Source: CAYMZZ01 sp044463125
GTDB lineage: Bacteria; Bacteroidota; Bacteroidia; Chitinophagales; Chitinophagaceae
Length of the DNA: 64,000 bases
Assembly: GCA_044463125.1 (NCBI GenBank)
Contig: JBIQMS010000009.1
Location: 1 to 64,000 of the forward strand
Direction of reading: 5' to 3'
Below, piece by piece: positions 33,425 to 42,195 of the stretch. Made by a program: the position numbers and the translations under genes. Position 1 is the first letter of the stretch. Each line of letters opens with the position of its first letter. The notes beneath the pieces are model-generated. The model was not told the origin of the DNA. It did no database searches and was given only the letters and a program-made list of their open reading frames with translations.

Positions 33425-33589
33425 TCTTAGCACAATATTTGGTTTTAGTAAAGTATATTTGATATTGCTTGAAATGCAGTCCTGTAGCGGATTTCAGGTT
33501 TGCATGCTTTCAAAGAATATCAACTAATATCAAGGTTTAGTTTTAGTTCAGTTTTAGTAAAATCATTTTAAAACTAAAAATTGCACCCT
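33425..33589. promoter_or_regulatory. Integrase upstream region with repeated TTTTAGT motifs
   Basis: About 165 bp between the att site and the integrase ATG. GTTTTAGTAAA occurs near 33442 and again near 33551, with more TTTAGTT units just before the second; TTGCATGC at 33500-33507 repeats part of the att core. Direct repeats of this kind are what arm-type integrase sites look like. No gene. Confidence 0.45.
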
Positions 33590-34819
33590 ATGCAAGTGAT
33601 CATCGAACCTGTGTTGTGGACCTATAATCGGCTGAAGAATGACGAGTTTGCCATTCAGATGCGATTTACCCACTATAAAGATGTCAAATACCTTGGTACC
33701 GGTTTTAGCTCCACTAAAGAAAACTGGGACGAAAAGAATAATCTTCCCAAACCGGAACATCCCAAATATAAAATGGTTTTAAAGAAAATATCTGCGATAG
33801 CAGACGAGGCGGATTTTGAGATACGCCTGGCTGAGAAGAATGGAGAAGCGCTAACGATGTCCGAATTGAAACAACGAGTGGCTAAAAAGAAAGAACCTGT
33901 TGGCCATAAGAAAATCCTGGTCTTTTATGATGAAGTTATCGCTAACATGGAGAGCCAGGGTAGAACTGGCTATGCTGACGTATTCTCTGCCAGCCGGGCC
34001 ACCATTGACAAACTTTTAAATGGAGCGGATAAGGCATTTACTGCTTTTACGGAAAAGGATTTTAAAGCCTATGAATTCTTTATTAATGGAAGACCAACCG
34101 AAAGTACCAAAAGTCTATATCTCCGTACATTTTATCGGCTTTGGAATCTTGCTATCAAAGAAAAGCATTGTCCCGAAAAACATCATCCTAAATATTATAT
34201 TTCCTTCAAACCCTATAAAAGGATCAAGACCCGAAAAAGAGCAATTTCCTTTGACTATATCAAGAAAATAGAAGCTCTTGAACTTGATCCTAATTCCAGA
34301 CTGTTCAGATCTCAACAGTACTGTATTTTCAGTTACTACAGCCGTGGTATCAATTTTACCGATATGGCGAAGCTAAAAAAGAAGCTGAATGTCTACCGTG
34401 GAAATATCTGTTATAAACGCTCAAAAAATAAAAGAAATTATGACTTCGAGCTACATCCAAAGGCTCAGAAAGTTGTCGAGATATTCCAGGAATACCCCTT
34501 ACAAAGTGATGCTGAATATGTCTTTCCCATTCTACAATCCATACATGATACTGCACGCAAAATAGACACACGCATAGAAAGTGCCTTAAAGGATTACAAT
34601 GAAGATTTAAAAACAATGGAAGATATGATTGATAGTCCCAAACATATTACTTCATATACAATCCGGCATGCTTTTGCCACCAACCTCCGTGACAAAAGAG
34701 TAGATGTTGCTATTATCAAAGAAGCGATGGGACACGAAACTGAATTACAAACTACGACCTATCTTGAAGAAATAGATGATTCTATCATCTCGATCGCAAT
34801 AAAAGAGGCGCTCCAGTGA
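33590..34819 (+). CDS. int: Tyrosine recombinase (ICE integrase)
   Basis: A 409-residue phage-type integrase. An N-terminal arm-binding domain (about 1-90, IIEPVLWTYNRLKN) and a SAM-like core-binding domain (about 105-200) precede the catalytic domain. Catalytic residues are Arg in YYSRGINF, Lys in CYKRSKNKR, the SYTIRHAFATNL box with the second Arg, His in AMGHET, and the nucleophile Tyr in TTYLEE. In the H-x-x-R box the His is replaced by Tyr (Y-T-I-R), which is common among Bacteroidota integrases. The start at 33590 is an ATG; a TTG at 33581 is open. It drives integration into tRNA-Ala at 33376-33424 and points into the element. Confidence 0.93.
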   Translation: MQVIIEPVLWTYNRLKNDEFAIQMRFTHYKDVKYLGTGFSSTKENWDEKNNLPKPEHPKYKMVLKKISAIADEADFEIRLAEKNGEALTMSELKQRVAKKKEPVGHKKILVFYDEVIANMESQGRTGYADVFSASRATIDKLLNGADKAFTAFTEKDFKAYEFFINGRPTESTKSLYLRTFYRLWNLAIKEKHCPEKHHPKYYISFKPYKRIKTRKRAISFDYIKKIEALELDPNSRLFRSQQYCIFSYYSRGINFTDMAKLKKKLNVYRGNICYKRSKNKRNYDFELHPKAQKVVEIFQEYPLQSDAEYVFPILQSIHDTARKIDTRIESALKDYNEDLKTMEDMIDSPKHITSYTIRHAFATNLRDKRVDVAIIKEAMGHETELQTTTYLEEIDDSIISIAIKEALQ

Positions 34820-34830
34820 GCGCCTTCAAT
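34806..34830. terminator. Terminator-like hairpin between int and the HTH gene
   Basis: AGGCGCTC (34806-34813) and GAGCGCCT (34818-34825) form an 8-bp stem with loop CAGT, overlapping the int stop codon, followed by TCAATTAT. It separates convergent genes. The T-run is weak. Confidence 0.6.
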
Positions 34831-34837
34831 TATATTG

Positions 34838-35116
34838 CTAACTTATTTTGCCCTCAGTTCCTGCATTTAATAGAATCTCTATTTCCTCATAGCGGTAGTA
34901 ATTAATACCGCCGATTTTAGTAGGATGCAATTTCCCATTTATTGCCAGATTTTGCAATGTTCCCGTTGATATATTGAGCATTTTTTTCACTTCATGACTA
35001 CGGAGCCATTTCTTTACTGTGGAGTTGTCTTGTTTGGCAATAAATTCTTTTATATCGTCAAGCAATCTGAGGCGAAATTGCTCAAGGTCATCTTTGGTAA
35101 TAATCTCGATAGCCAT
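34838..35116 (-). CDS. Small helix-turn-helix protein, excisionase-like (MerR/HTH_17 fold)
   Basis: A 92-residue protein. An N-terminal helical segment rich in acidic residues (about 1-35) precedes a winged-helix domain of the HTH_17 type: KKWLRSHEVKKMLNISTGTL, then LAINGKLHPTKIGGINYYRYEEIEILL. This pattern is typical of excisionase and small regulators beside integrases in Bacteroidota ICEs. It converges with int and would assist excision or regulate transfer genes. It lies 19 bp downstream of the next gene on the same strand. Assignment as the true Xis is by position and fold. Confidence 0.8.
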   Translation of the reverse strand: MAIEIITKDDLEQFRLRLLDDIKEFIAKQDNSTVKKWLRSHEVKKMLNISTGTLQNLAINGKLHPTKIGGINYYRYEEIEILLNAGTEGKIS

Positions 35117-35135
35117 TCTTCACAATTCAGTATCG

Positions 35136-35444
35136 TTAGAACTTCAAATAAACCAGGCTTCCTAAAAAATGATTGTAAGAGGGAACGTACCGTATATAAC
35201 CGTATTGGTGTAATTCACGGATGCTGCGGTGATAAGTGGCCGTTCCCGATATTTTGCAAAGCGGCATGATTTCATGACTGAAAACTGTTACTGGATGTTG
35301 ATATTTCTTCTTCCGGCAACAGTGAACCAGGGCAGAGTATAAACTGATATGGGCAGGATTGATACGGGCATCTTCTTTTATCATTTCCATAAAAGCTGCG
35401 ACCTTCCCACTAAGTTCTATCGCCTCCAATTGTTCTTGCATCAT
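35136..35444 (-). CDS. Small winged-helix-like protein of unknown function
   Basis: A 102-residue protein. The first half is helical; the middle has ISLYSALVHCCRKKK followed by P-V-T-V-F-S-H-E-I-M, KISGTATYHRSIRELHQYGY and a C-terminal beta hairpin (IRYVPSYNHFLGSLVYL). The helix / S-x-x-T-x-H-R-x-I-x-E-L / G-Y-I-x-Y pattern looks like a winged helix of the type seen in replication or regulatory proteins of Bacteroidota elements. It lies just before the excisionase-like gene on the same strand. I do not know the family by name. Confidence 0.65.
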   Translation of the reverse strand: MMQEQLEAIELSGKVAAFMEMIKEDARINPAHISLYSALVHCCRKKKYQHPVTVFSHEIMPLCKISGTATYHRSIRELHQYGYIRYVPSYNHFLGSLVYLKF

Positions 35445-35471
35445 GTCTGTTTCAGGTTTTCAATCCGTCAA

Positions 35472-36587
35472 TCAGGTAATATTTTGCCTTTTACGCCTTG
35501 TCTTTTTTTGACCACCTTCTGGCTCTCCATCATCATCGCCGACTGTTTGTTTTTGGCTTTGTTTTTTCTCTTGCTTTTCTGACTGTTCCTGCGAATTGTT
35601 CTCGTAGAGTTTGTCGGAACGAAGGCGCTGCCCGGAGTTATCATAAAAATTCAATGATTTGAACTGAGGCGACGCTTCAATAAATATCTTTTGCTCTTTC
35701 CCATTTATTTCCAACGTTACTGATTGCCGGTTACCTCGTTCTAAGGACTCCATCAACCTGGTTTTATCGGTTTCCGAGGCTAATTCCTTGATAGGATGCT
35801 TGGCCAATACAGCCTGCAGATCATATCCGTAATTCTGGTGGAATTGCTTCGTCACATAGTTTCCATGCTTGTCTGTTTCCTTAAAATCAAGCTGAACCCA
35901 GGCATTGTATTTTTCACGTTCTTTATTCGATAGTTCCTTATGGACCGCCCGGCCGCTCATCAGATTATACGCTTCTTTCAGCGTAATGTTATCTTCTTTG
36001 GGATTAATGTAAAAAGTCTGCTTAATAGCGTCGGGGTGTTGCTTATTTTGAAGCATGAGATTATAGCGATTGAAGAAGTACATATCGCTTTCATCGGACT
36101 TTCTAAATTGCAACGTAGCAACTGTGTTGTCATGTCCATAATCCTGTTTATGTGTAAGCATAAACTCAGCCTGGCCCTGTTGCATCTTTTCTTTTAATTC
36201 TTCTTTGTGGCTTTCACCGAATCCTGTCAACAATAGTTGTTTACTCAGGTATTCATAATTGTTTTCTAACATAATTGTAGAATTTTGAAATGATAAAATC
36301 TTGTTCTCTTCTTGTCTCATAAATTCAGGTCTTGGCACCGAGAAGAGTGGCACATAAGCATCCCATAAATAATTGGCTGCAACTACGCCGTTTTCAAGTT
36401 TGCTTAGCTGTTTGAGGTCTTCTGTTATCCCTTTGACCTCGGCATATCCTTTTTTCCATACAGATCCATCCTCCGTATAATCATAATACCAATCTGCCTT
36501 TGCCATCTTATTCATGAGGCCGGCAACATCATAATTGTCCAGGATATTTCTTGGTATAGGATAATTGTTTTCCATATCAGAAGACAT
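35472..36587 (-). CDS. DUF3945-like protein of conjugative elements
   Basis: A 371-residue cytoplasmic-looking protein. The central and C-terminal parts (about 180-330) contain the recurring arrangement T-L-K-E-A-Y-N-L-M-S-G-R-A-V-x-K-E-L, then A-W-V-Q-L-D-F, GNYVTKQFHQNYGYDL and P-I-K-E-L, which I associate with DUF3945-type proteins of Bacteroidota mobile elements. The last 40 residues are highly charged (EKQEKKQSQKQ and a KKTRRKRQ tail), suggesting nucleic-acid contact. It begins 4 bp after the traN stop, so it belongs to the tra operon. Function unknown; the family name is from memory. Confidence 0.6.
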   Translation of the reverse strand: MSSDMENNYPIPRNILDNYDVAGLMNKMAKADWYYDYTEDGSVWKKGYAEVKGITEDLKQLSKLENGVVAANYLWDAYVPLFSVPRPEFMRQEENKILSFQNSTIMLENNYEYLSKQLLLTGFGESHKEELKEKMQQGQAEFMLTHKQDYGHDNTVATLQFRKSDESDMYFFNRYNLMLQNKQHPDAIKQTFYINPKEDNITLKEAYNLMSGRAVHKELSNKEREKYNAWVQLDFKETDKHGNYVTKQFHQNYGYDLQAVLAKHPIKELASETDKTRLMESLERGNRQSVTLEINGKEQKIFIEASPQFKSLNFYDNSGQRLRSDKLYENNSQEQSEKQEKKQSQKQTVGDDDGEPEGGQKKTRRKRQNIT

Positions 36588-36591
36588 TAGC

Positions 36592-37359
36592 TCATTTCAG
36601 ATCAGGCAAGGGGAAGGCCCGGATGATTTTGTTATTGTTCACTTTCATTAATAAATGCCTACCTCCGTTTTTCTCCATTAATTGAATGGCCAGGTATTTA
36701 GCGTCAGGGATAGTAAATTTGTCCAGCGCCACAACTATCATAGAAAAATCGCAAGCTTTTACTTTCCTAGTATTACCGGAGATATGCAACGGTATCAGTT
36801 CATTTTCCTGCGCCGCTGTTCGCTTACTTTTCCTCTTATCGCGGATATAGAATTTTAATAAATCAATGTCATAATCAATTGTACTTTGATTGCATAGCAG
36901 TATCTGGTAGTACATTACATCATCCTTGATGTAAATACCATTGACACTGGCTGCAATATCCCATTTGCGATCCCGGATACCTCGTACAGTCCGGTGATTG
37001 TCGAGAATGCCATTGGCATAAGTGGCAATGGTAGATTTTTTGAGTTCTGGTAAATAAAAAACCCAGTTTTCAGGTTGATCGGTATAATTTACTTTGAAAG
37101 AATACACCGAACCATCACCGGTTACCACGCTTAGGTTTGTTTCCGGAAATTTTACAGATGCAGCCTTTACCAGTAGAATATTATCCGCTTCCTTTACCGG
37201 TTGTACCAGTACATCTTTCGTTCCCCTGTCCACATGGCGAATAGGAAATGGAAAAATAAGGCTGGTAGTTTTGTCCGTTGTGATCTGCAGAGAGGAAGTT
37301 TGCGCATAGGCGGAAACGAACATCCAGCACACGCAAACCAAACACACGATCCGTTTCAT
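36592..37359 (-). CDS. traN: Conjugative transposon protein TraN (VirB9-like)
   Basis: A 255-residue exported protein. A signal peptide (about 1-19, MKRIVCLVCVCWMFVSAYAQ) precedes a TraN/DUF4138 domain: TTSLIFPFPIRHVDRGTKDV opens the first beta-sandwich and LLVKAASVKFPETNLSVVT follows. The second half carries S-I-V-N-G-I-Y-type and I-D-Y-D-I-D-L-L-K-F strands. In Bacteroidota CTn systems TraN occupies the place of VirB9, contributing to the outer-membrane-spanning channel. It lies between traM and the DUF3945-like gene, separated by 4 bp from the latter. Confidence 0.9.
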   Translation of the reverse strand: MKRIVCLVCVCWMFVSAYAQTSSLQITTDKTTSLIFPFPIRHVDRGTKDVLVQPVKEADNILLVKAASVKFPETNLSVVTGDGSVYSFKVNYTDQPENWVFYLPELKKSTIATYANGILDNHRTVRGIRDRKWDIAASVNGIYIKDDVMYYQILLCNQSTIDYDIDLLKFYIRDKRKSKRTAAQENELIPLHISGNTRKVKACDFSMIVVALDKFTIPDAKYLAIQLMEKNGGRHLLMKVNNNKIIRAFPLPDLK

Positions 37360-37385
37360 TTTTTCGTTTTTTTAAATATGAATAA

Positions 37386-38642
37386 TTATTGTTTAGTTGA
37401 CTTATCCATCAGTAAAACCTTGTATCCTGCTTTTACCATCACTTTTACCAGTTTCACTTTTTTAGTAAGTAGTGATTTAGCAGTATTAATCCCTGCTGCC
37501 GCTGCCTGCGCTTTCAAAGAAGGGTCAAATGTGGTAAGTTCCATCATTTGCAAACTATTGTCAGCAGATTGCTTAGCCACATCCCTGGTAATGGCGCCTG
37601 GGATATGAATACCAGCTAGTCCATCCATATCGTACACTTCCATTTTTACAGGATACAATGAACTGCCGCTACGGATAGAATTAATCTCAATTTCGAGGCG
37701 CTCACCATTTAACGAAGCAATGCCAAATACAAAATTTCCAGAGGATATTCTGGAACTGTTAATAAACATATCCTGCAATAATCTCAATTTGATCACGGCA
37801 CCATTGACCAATATCTGGTTTTCGTTCACAACTGCTTCAATAGCGTTCGACGATACCGAACTTTTCCCGTTTTCCATTCCGAAAAACCCTTTATCCAGTG
37901 TATCATCACCGGCCGTTGCGGTAACGGTCAATATATTGGAAGATTTCTGCAGCTTCTTTTGTTCTAATCTTTCTTTTACCCTGCCAGGATGTTGAATATC
38001 GAGTATCTTATCCATCACAGAAGAAAGTTGTTGTATCTCTGGGTCCTCACCGTTGCCAGTATTCACCTGGTTCATCATGGATTCCAATCTGTCCACTTCG
38101 CTGGCAAAGTCAGGATTGGTTTGATAATTATTGCCGTCTCCCCCATCTTGTTTATTACCAAGGCTTGAATTATTATCCAGTTGCTTTTGCAATAAGGACA
38201 GCTTTTGCATCACTTCGTCTTCCGGTTTATGTTTTGATTGTTCAAACGGAGATAAATTCAATCGCTGGTTGTATTTGGATGCAGCCGTCTGCGTTAGTTG
38301 CTCCAGCTCGTAGGTCGAAACTGTTTCCGTATCCGGTTTCTGATTATAATAAGGATCGCTGCGCATCCATTCAGCCATCTTTGCTGAGTCCTTATCAGCT
38401 TTATCATAAAAGCCGAGTTTGTCCAGCAATTTTTCTTCCTTGAGGTTGGCATCGGGAAGTTTCGGGTTCAATCCCTGGCTAATTCCTACACCGGTCGGTT
38501 GGCTATTACTTTTACCTCCTCCCAAAGCCCAAAATGCCATTGTCAGGAATGGTATCACCAGTAAAGGCAATACCAGCATCATTTTTCTTTTTCGTCCCGC
38601 ATTCAGGCGGGACGGTTGCTTCACGTTGTTCATACGCTTCAT
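37386..38642 (-). CDS. traM: Conjugative transposon protein TraM (VirB10-like)
   Basis: A 418-residue protein with a short cytoplasmic N-terminus, one transmembrane helix (about 20-42, KRKMMLVLPLLVIPFLTMAF) and a long periplasmic part. The region 60-230 is low-complexity and rich in Asn, Gln and Lys, as in TraM/VirB10 linkers. The C-terminal domain (about 260-410) includes EAVVNENQILVNGAVIKLRL, FVFGIASLNGERLEIEI and the AQAAAAGINTAKSLLTKKVK block that is diagnostic of TraM. It links the inner- and outer-membrane parts of the secretion channel. Its ATG overlaps the stop of the TraL-like gene by 4 bp. Confidence 0.92.
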   Translation of the reverse strand: MKRMNNVKQPSRLNAGRKRKMMLVLPLLVIPFLTMAFWALGGGKSNSQPTGVGISQGLNPKLPDANLKEEKLLDKLGFYDKADKDSAKMAEWMRSDPYYNQKPDTETVSTYELEQLTQTAASKYNQRLNLSPFEQSKHKPEDEVMQKLSLLQKQLDNNSSLGNKQDGGDGNNYQTNPDFASEVDRLESMMNQVNTGNGEDPEIQQLSSVMDKILDIQHPGRVKERLEQKKLQKSSNILTVTATAGDDTLDKGFFGMENGKSSVSSNAIEAVVNENQILVNGAVIKLRLLQDMFINSSRISSGNFVFGIASLNGERLEIEINSIRSGSSLYPVKMEVYDMDGLAGIHIPGAITRDVAKQSADNSLQMMELTTFDPSLKAQAAAAGINTAKSLLTKKVKLVKVMVKAGYKVLLMDKSTKQ

Positions 38643-39094
38643 TTTATTTGTGAATGATAGATTTGTTCTAATAGTTTTATGCTGTCCTGCAGACCGGGAC
38701 GAATGGGCTGCCCAAGACTATCCATATAGCGCTTATATTCCTGTATTTCCCGATAGAGCTCATCGCTGATATAGTTATCAGGTTCGTTAATTTCACTACC
38801 CGTTTTGTCATAGTGTTTAGGGACATGGATGGGTTTGACTTCTATGGCTGGCTGATTTTTATCTTTACCAAATATGGCATGACTGGCCAAGTAAATACTG
38901 AAACCGCCACTGGAAAGGCAAAAGATGACCAGCGCAATCTTTAATCTCTGATTGGATAGTTTTGAAGTTCTTTTATTCATGGCTTCAGCGAATTTTGTTT
39001 GCAATTTGATTCCTGCACCGGCAATCTTGCCAGCCGCTTTATCCGTCCAGTTGCCAGCTGCTGCACTTTTCTTTTTTCTTTTTCTCCAGAACAT
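38639..39094 (-). CDS. TraL-like small transfer protein
   Basis: A 151-residue protein starting MFWRKRKKKSAAAG, chosen because it lies just before the highly basic N-terminus; an upstream start at 39151 would run into traK. One transmembrane helix is at about 50-70 (LKIALVIFCLSSGGFSIYLA), flanked by basic residues, with a periplasmic tail containing VKPIHVPKHYDKTG and an acidic end. In Bacteroidota CTns a protein of this size and topology stands between TraK and TraM and is called TraL. It follows traK by 1 bp and overlaps traM by 4 bp. Sequence motifs are weak, so the name is by position. Confidence 0.72.
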   Translation of the reverse strand: MFWRKRKKKSAAAGNWTDKAAGKIAGAGIKLQTKFAEAMNKRTSKLSNQRLKIALVIFCLSSGGFSIYLASHAIFGKDKNQPAIEVKPIHVPKHYDKTGSEINEPDNYISDELYREIQEYKRYMDSLGQPIRPGLQDSIKLLEQIYHSQIK

Positions 39095-39095
39095 T

Positions 39096-39716
39096 TTAAT
39101 TCCGGTTTTGAATGTTGATGTCCTTATTTTCCAAAGTCCGCCAACGTTCAATCAAAAAACCGTGTGAGTTATTATCACTTCTTGATACATTTCTCAGATA
39201 ACCTTCCGTGATTAAACTGCGGGTAACAATAGTAGTAGGCCGGATTATCTTCTGCTGCCCTTTGTACCGGAAATAAAAAGGATAATTTTCTGTATTGATC
39301 ATAATGCTGTCTGCCTGTATTTCCTGGCTGATGTTACCGGAAATCAGGTTGGTATAATATCCATTCTCCTTCAGATTATCGTATTGTTGTTTTGCAGAAC
39401 CATCAGCGAGATACAATGCTTTGGTAATATTGGATTGTATTACCTTATCGTCAGGGTCCATCGTAAAAAAATAATGATGGAACATTTTTACATGATCCCT
39501 TGCTTCTACCGGGATATTATCCTTGCGGTCTGCTGCATAAGCTTCCAGTGCTTTACCGTTTGCAAGAATGAAGATTTTTTGCTGTGATTGTGCCGCCAGT
39601 TGATAACTCTTATAAGCGATCATCACAGAGATGATGATACATCCTGCCAGGAACGCAATAGAGAATAACCGCACATGGCGATAAGCCGTATCTATGTTTT
39701 TTGTCTTCTTAAACAT
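39096..39716 (-). CDS. traK: Conjugative transposon protein TraK (VirB8-like)
   Basis: A 206-residue inner-membrane protein. The start at 39716 (MFKKTKNIDTAYRHVRLFSI) begins the conserved N-terminus; an upstream start at 39761 would overlap traJ by a further 45 bp. One helix at about 17-39 is followed by a periplasmic NTF2-like domain typical of VirB8: FILANGKALEAYAADRKDN, VEARDHVKMFHHYFFTMDPD, and RYKGQQKIIRP near the C-terminus. TraK nucleates the channel and contacts the VirB10-like TraM. It overlaps traJ by 8 bp, indicating coupled translation. Confidence 0.92.
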   Translation of the reverse strand: MFKKTKNIDTAYRHVRLFSIAFLAGCIIISVMIAYKSYQLAAQSQQKIFILANGKALEAYAADRKDNIPVEARDHVKMFHHYFFTMDPDDKVIQSNITKALYLADGSAKQQYDNLKENGYYTNLISGNISQEIQADSIMINTENYPFYFRYKGQQKIIRPTTIVTRSLITEGYLRNVSRSDNNSHGFLIERWRTLENKDINIQNRN

Positions 39717-40878
39717 TTTTAGTTCCTGAAATTTTATCTTTAAAATATCCACCTGAAGCATGACTGTCCGCCATGCTGTTTGTTATTTTATTATAAGCAC
39801 CCCCCAGAGCATCTTTTGCCATTGAAGCACCTCCGGTTGCCATTGATGTAGCAGAACGAGTGGTCATACTCATCATATTCGTGACTTTATATAAAAGAGC
39901 ATTGCCACCGCCAGCATGAATGATATAGTTCGCCACACTTGGGACAGTGAAATATCCAATGATGCCAATGATCATAAAAATGAGATAAGCCGTATCTGTG
40001 GTGGAGAAGAATGTATCACCGTTGGTAGCGATCTGGTGCAGGTCTTCTTTGAGCATGTTCTCTTGTATCTTGCCCATGATACCACCAAAGATGTTTGCTA
40101 CCGGCAACCAAAGGAAGATATTGAGGTAACGGGCAATCCAGACAGTCAGTGTATGTTGAAAACCGTCGAATACTGCAATACCAAATACCAACGGACCCAA
40201 TATACCCAGAACGATCATGTAAAATGTCCGGATGGTATTAATGCAAAGCGCAGCAGCTTCAAATAATACTTTCAGGACTTCCGCCATCCATTGTTTAATG
40301 GAGTTACGGAAATTGTAGGAAAATTTGGCAAAAGCGAATTTGATATCGTTGCCGATACTTTTAAAAAAACCTTCGCTCTTATCGCCATAATGATATTTAT
40401 ACCATTTATCCCTGTCGCCGCTGCCGGAAGGACCGACATACATTTGCCAGTATGCTGTTGTTTTAATGGCCTCTTCTTTCATCCGCAACAGTTCTGCGAT
40501 TGCTCTATCCGAATCCTCTACCATTTGTGCAGTGCCTGTTACAGTAGGCTTCATTAGGCCATTGATCATGGATAAGACCGAAGGAAAGATCAGTACGCAA
40601 AAGCCCAGCACAAAGGGCCGGAACAAAGGATAAAAGTCCACTGGCTCAGCTCTTGCAATATGACCCCAAACCCTGGCAGCGATATACCAGGTGGCAGCAA
40701 AACCGGCGATACCCCGGCCAACTCCAATTAGCCGGCTACAAAGCGGCATCATGTCCGCATACAATGTATCGAGCACTTCATTCAGGCTACGAATACGATT
40801 AGCTATCTGCGCTTCTGCTATATAAGGAAGCAATAAAATAATAACCAATACACCTAAAACCCTTACACACATTTTCAT
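39709..40878 (-). CDS. traJ: Conjugative transposon protein TraJ (VirB6-like)
   Basis: A 389-residue polytopic inner-membrane protein. It opens with a cleavable or anchoring hydrophobic stretch (about 5-22). Characteristic features are LNEVLDTLYADMMPLCSRLI, GVGRGIAGFAATWYIAARVW, F-R-P-F-V-L-G-F-C-V-L, the conserved FYMIVLGILGPLVFGIAVFDGF and LNIFLWLPVANIFGGIM, and at least five further helices. The hydrophilic tail (about 340-389) is rich in Ser, Gly and Ala. TraJ forms the polytopic core through which substrates cross the inner membrane. It is downstream of the TraI-like genes and overlaps traK. Confidence 0.93.
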   Translation of the reverse strand: MKMCVRVLGVLVIILLLPYIAEAQIANRIRSLNEVLDTLYADMMPLCSRLIGVGRGIAGFAATWYIAARVWGHIARAEPVDFYPLFRPFVLGFCVLIFPSVLSMINGLMKPTVTGTAQMVEDSDRAIAELLRMKEEAIKTTAYWQMYVGPSGSGDRDKWYKYHYGDKSEGFFKSIGNDIKFAFAKFSYNFRNSIKQWMAEVLKVLFEAAALCINTIRTFYMIVLGILGPLVFGIAVFDGFQHTLTVWIARYLNIFLWLPVANIFGGIMGKIQENMLKEDLHQIATNGDTFFSTTDTAYLIFMIIGIIGYFTVPSVANYIIHAGGGNALLYKVTNMMSMTTRSATSMATGGASMAKDALGGAYNKITNSMADSHASGGYFKDKISGTKNV

Positions 40879-40936
40879 TCTTCACTGTTTTAAATTCAAT
40901 CAAACTCTCTGTTGGAGAGTATTCACTCAGGGATCC

Positions 40937-41557
40937 CTAATAACCTAAAATCTTCTTCGACATATTGATCTCTGTCTGCTCTGCTTTTCTTTGCAGCGAC
41001 AAATAACCCGTACTGCTGTTAAAATCCTGCAGAAAGGAAAACTGTTCTTCTATCCTTGTATATATCCGGTCTATTGCCTGCATCCGTTCGTCATCGCTCA
41101 TCCGGAGTTGACCGGCAGTGATGACCATAAACAGTTCATCGAGATTTTTGACGCTTTCATTAAACAGGTTGGAATAGACTTTTCCGATATAGTCAATCTC
41201 CTGCGGAGTAAACGTACCGTCATCTTTGAATTGCTGAAAAGCTAGTTTGTATTGCTTAACGATCTGCAACTGGTAATTAACAATATCCGTGATACGTTTA
41301 TATTTTTTTACTACCGGGCTTACTTCCATCAGTGCATCCAGAAAGCCTTTGTGCAGACTGAAATTACCGGATGAAATATCTTTGATTGTATTATAGCCCT
41401 GGTTGATAACCTTCCAGCCATCATACATATCCTGCAATATCTTTTTGAATTGTGTTAATTTCTCCCAGTTCAGCAATAGTTGCTGTATTTCCTGTGTCTG
41501 TGAGAAAGAAACGTGGCTCATGCAGCAAAACGATAGAATGATCAATACCTTTTTCAT
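40937..41557 (-). CDS. traI: TraI-like transfer protein, third of three tandem paralogues
   Basis: A 206-residue exported protein. A signal peptide (about 1-19, CCMSHVSFSQ) precedes a helical body: GWKVINQGYNTIKDISSGNF, KYKRITDIVNYQLQIVKQYK, FTPQEIDYIGKVYSNL, and the shared block LFMVITAGQLRMSDDERMQA followed by IDRIY. The end is LSLQRKAEQTEINMSKKILG. The same blocks occur in the two genes upstream. In Bacteroidota CTns the gene before traJ is traI; a VirB5-like role at the channel tip is possible. Its start overlaps the previous paralogue's stop by 4 bp. Confidence 0.75.
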   Translation of the reverse strand: MKKVLIILSFCCMSHVSFSQTQEIQQLLLNWEKLTQFKKILQDMYDGWKVINQGYNTIKDISSGNFSLHKGFLDALMEVSPVVKKYKRITDIVNYQLQIVKQYKLAFQQFKDDGTFTPQEIDYIGKVYSNLFNESVKNLDELFMVITAGQLRMSDDERMQAIDRIYTRIEEQFSFLQDFNSSTGYLSLQRKAEQTEINMSKKILGY

Positions 41558-42195
41558 TGTTGTCCATTTATAGTTCTTGAATAGTTCAGTTCAGTTTGCT
41601 CCGTTAACCGCTGTATAGCGAGTACACTCATTTCATTACTGAAAGAAGCCGTAAACGCAGATTTGTCCTGCATATCGAGGTAGATCTTTTCAATGCGTTT
41701 GATCCGTTCATCATCGGTCATTTCTAATTGGCCGGAGGTAATAACCATCATTAACTCATCAATGCTTTTTAAACAATCATCCAGGAGATTGTCGAATACT
41801 TTTTCACAGTAGTCTAATTCTTCATTGGTAAACTGTCCTGATTCCCGGACTGCATCCATCGCCTGTTTCGAGGATTTAATGATACGAAGCTGGCAGGTGA
41901 TAATATCGGCAACCTTTATCCAGCTTTTGACTTTAGGATTAACAACTTTCAGAGAATCTATATGACCTAAGTGCAGATTGAAATCACCATTCTTAATATC
42001 CCGTATGGTATGCAGGCCGCCCGAAACAATCTTGTAACCCTTTTGCGCATACTCGATATAGACCTTATTGGCAGCAATCTGTTCCAGCAGTCGCTTGATC
42101 TTTGTTTTCTTTTGCTCCATCCATTCCTCCCAAGTCTGTGCAAATGATAGATGACAACTGCTAATAAGCAATAAAAAGATGAAAGCTTTTTTCAT
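41554..42195 (-). CDS. TraI-like transfer protein, second of three tandem paralogues
   Basis: A 213-residue exported protein with signal peptide MKKAFIFLLLISSCHLSFAQ. It shares with its neighbours the segments GYKIVSGGLHTIRDIKNGDF, the D-I-I-T-C-Q-L-R-I-I-K heptad helix, FTNEELDYCEKVFDNLLDDC, LMMVITSGQLEMTDDERIKR followed by IEKIY, and an end LAIQRLTEQTELNYSRTING. Identity to the third copy looks high over these blocks, with different charged linkers. It overlaps both neighbours by 4 bp, so all three are translated as a unit. Whether the three assemble as a hetero-oligomer is inference. Confidence 0.75.
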   Translation of the reverse strand: MKKAFIFLLLISSCHLSFAQTWEEWMEQKKTKIKRLLEQIAANKVYIEYAQKGYKIVSGGLHTIRDIKNGDFNLHLGHIDSLKVVNPKVKSWIKVADIITCQLRIIKSSKQAMDAVRESGQFTNEELDYCEKVFDNLLDDCLKSIDELMMVITSGQLEMTDDERIKRIEKIYLDMQDKSAFTASFSNEMSVLAIQRLTEQTELNYSRTINGQQ

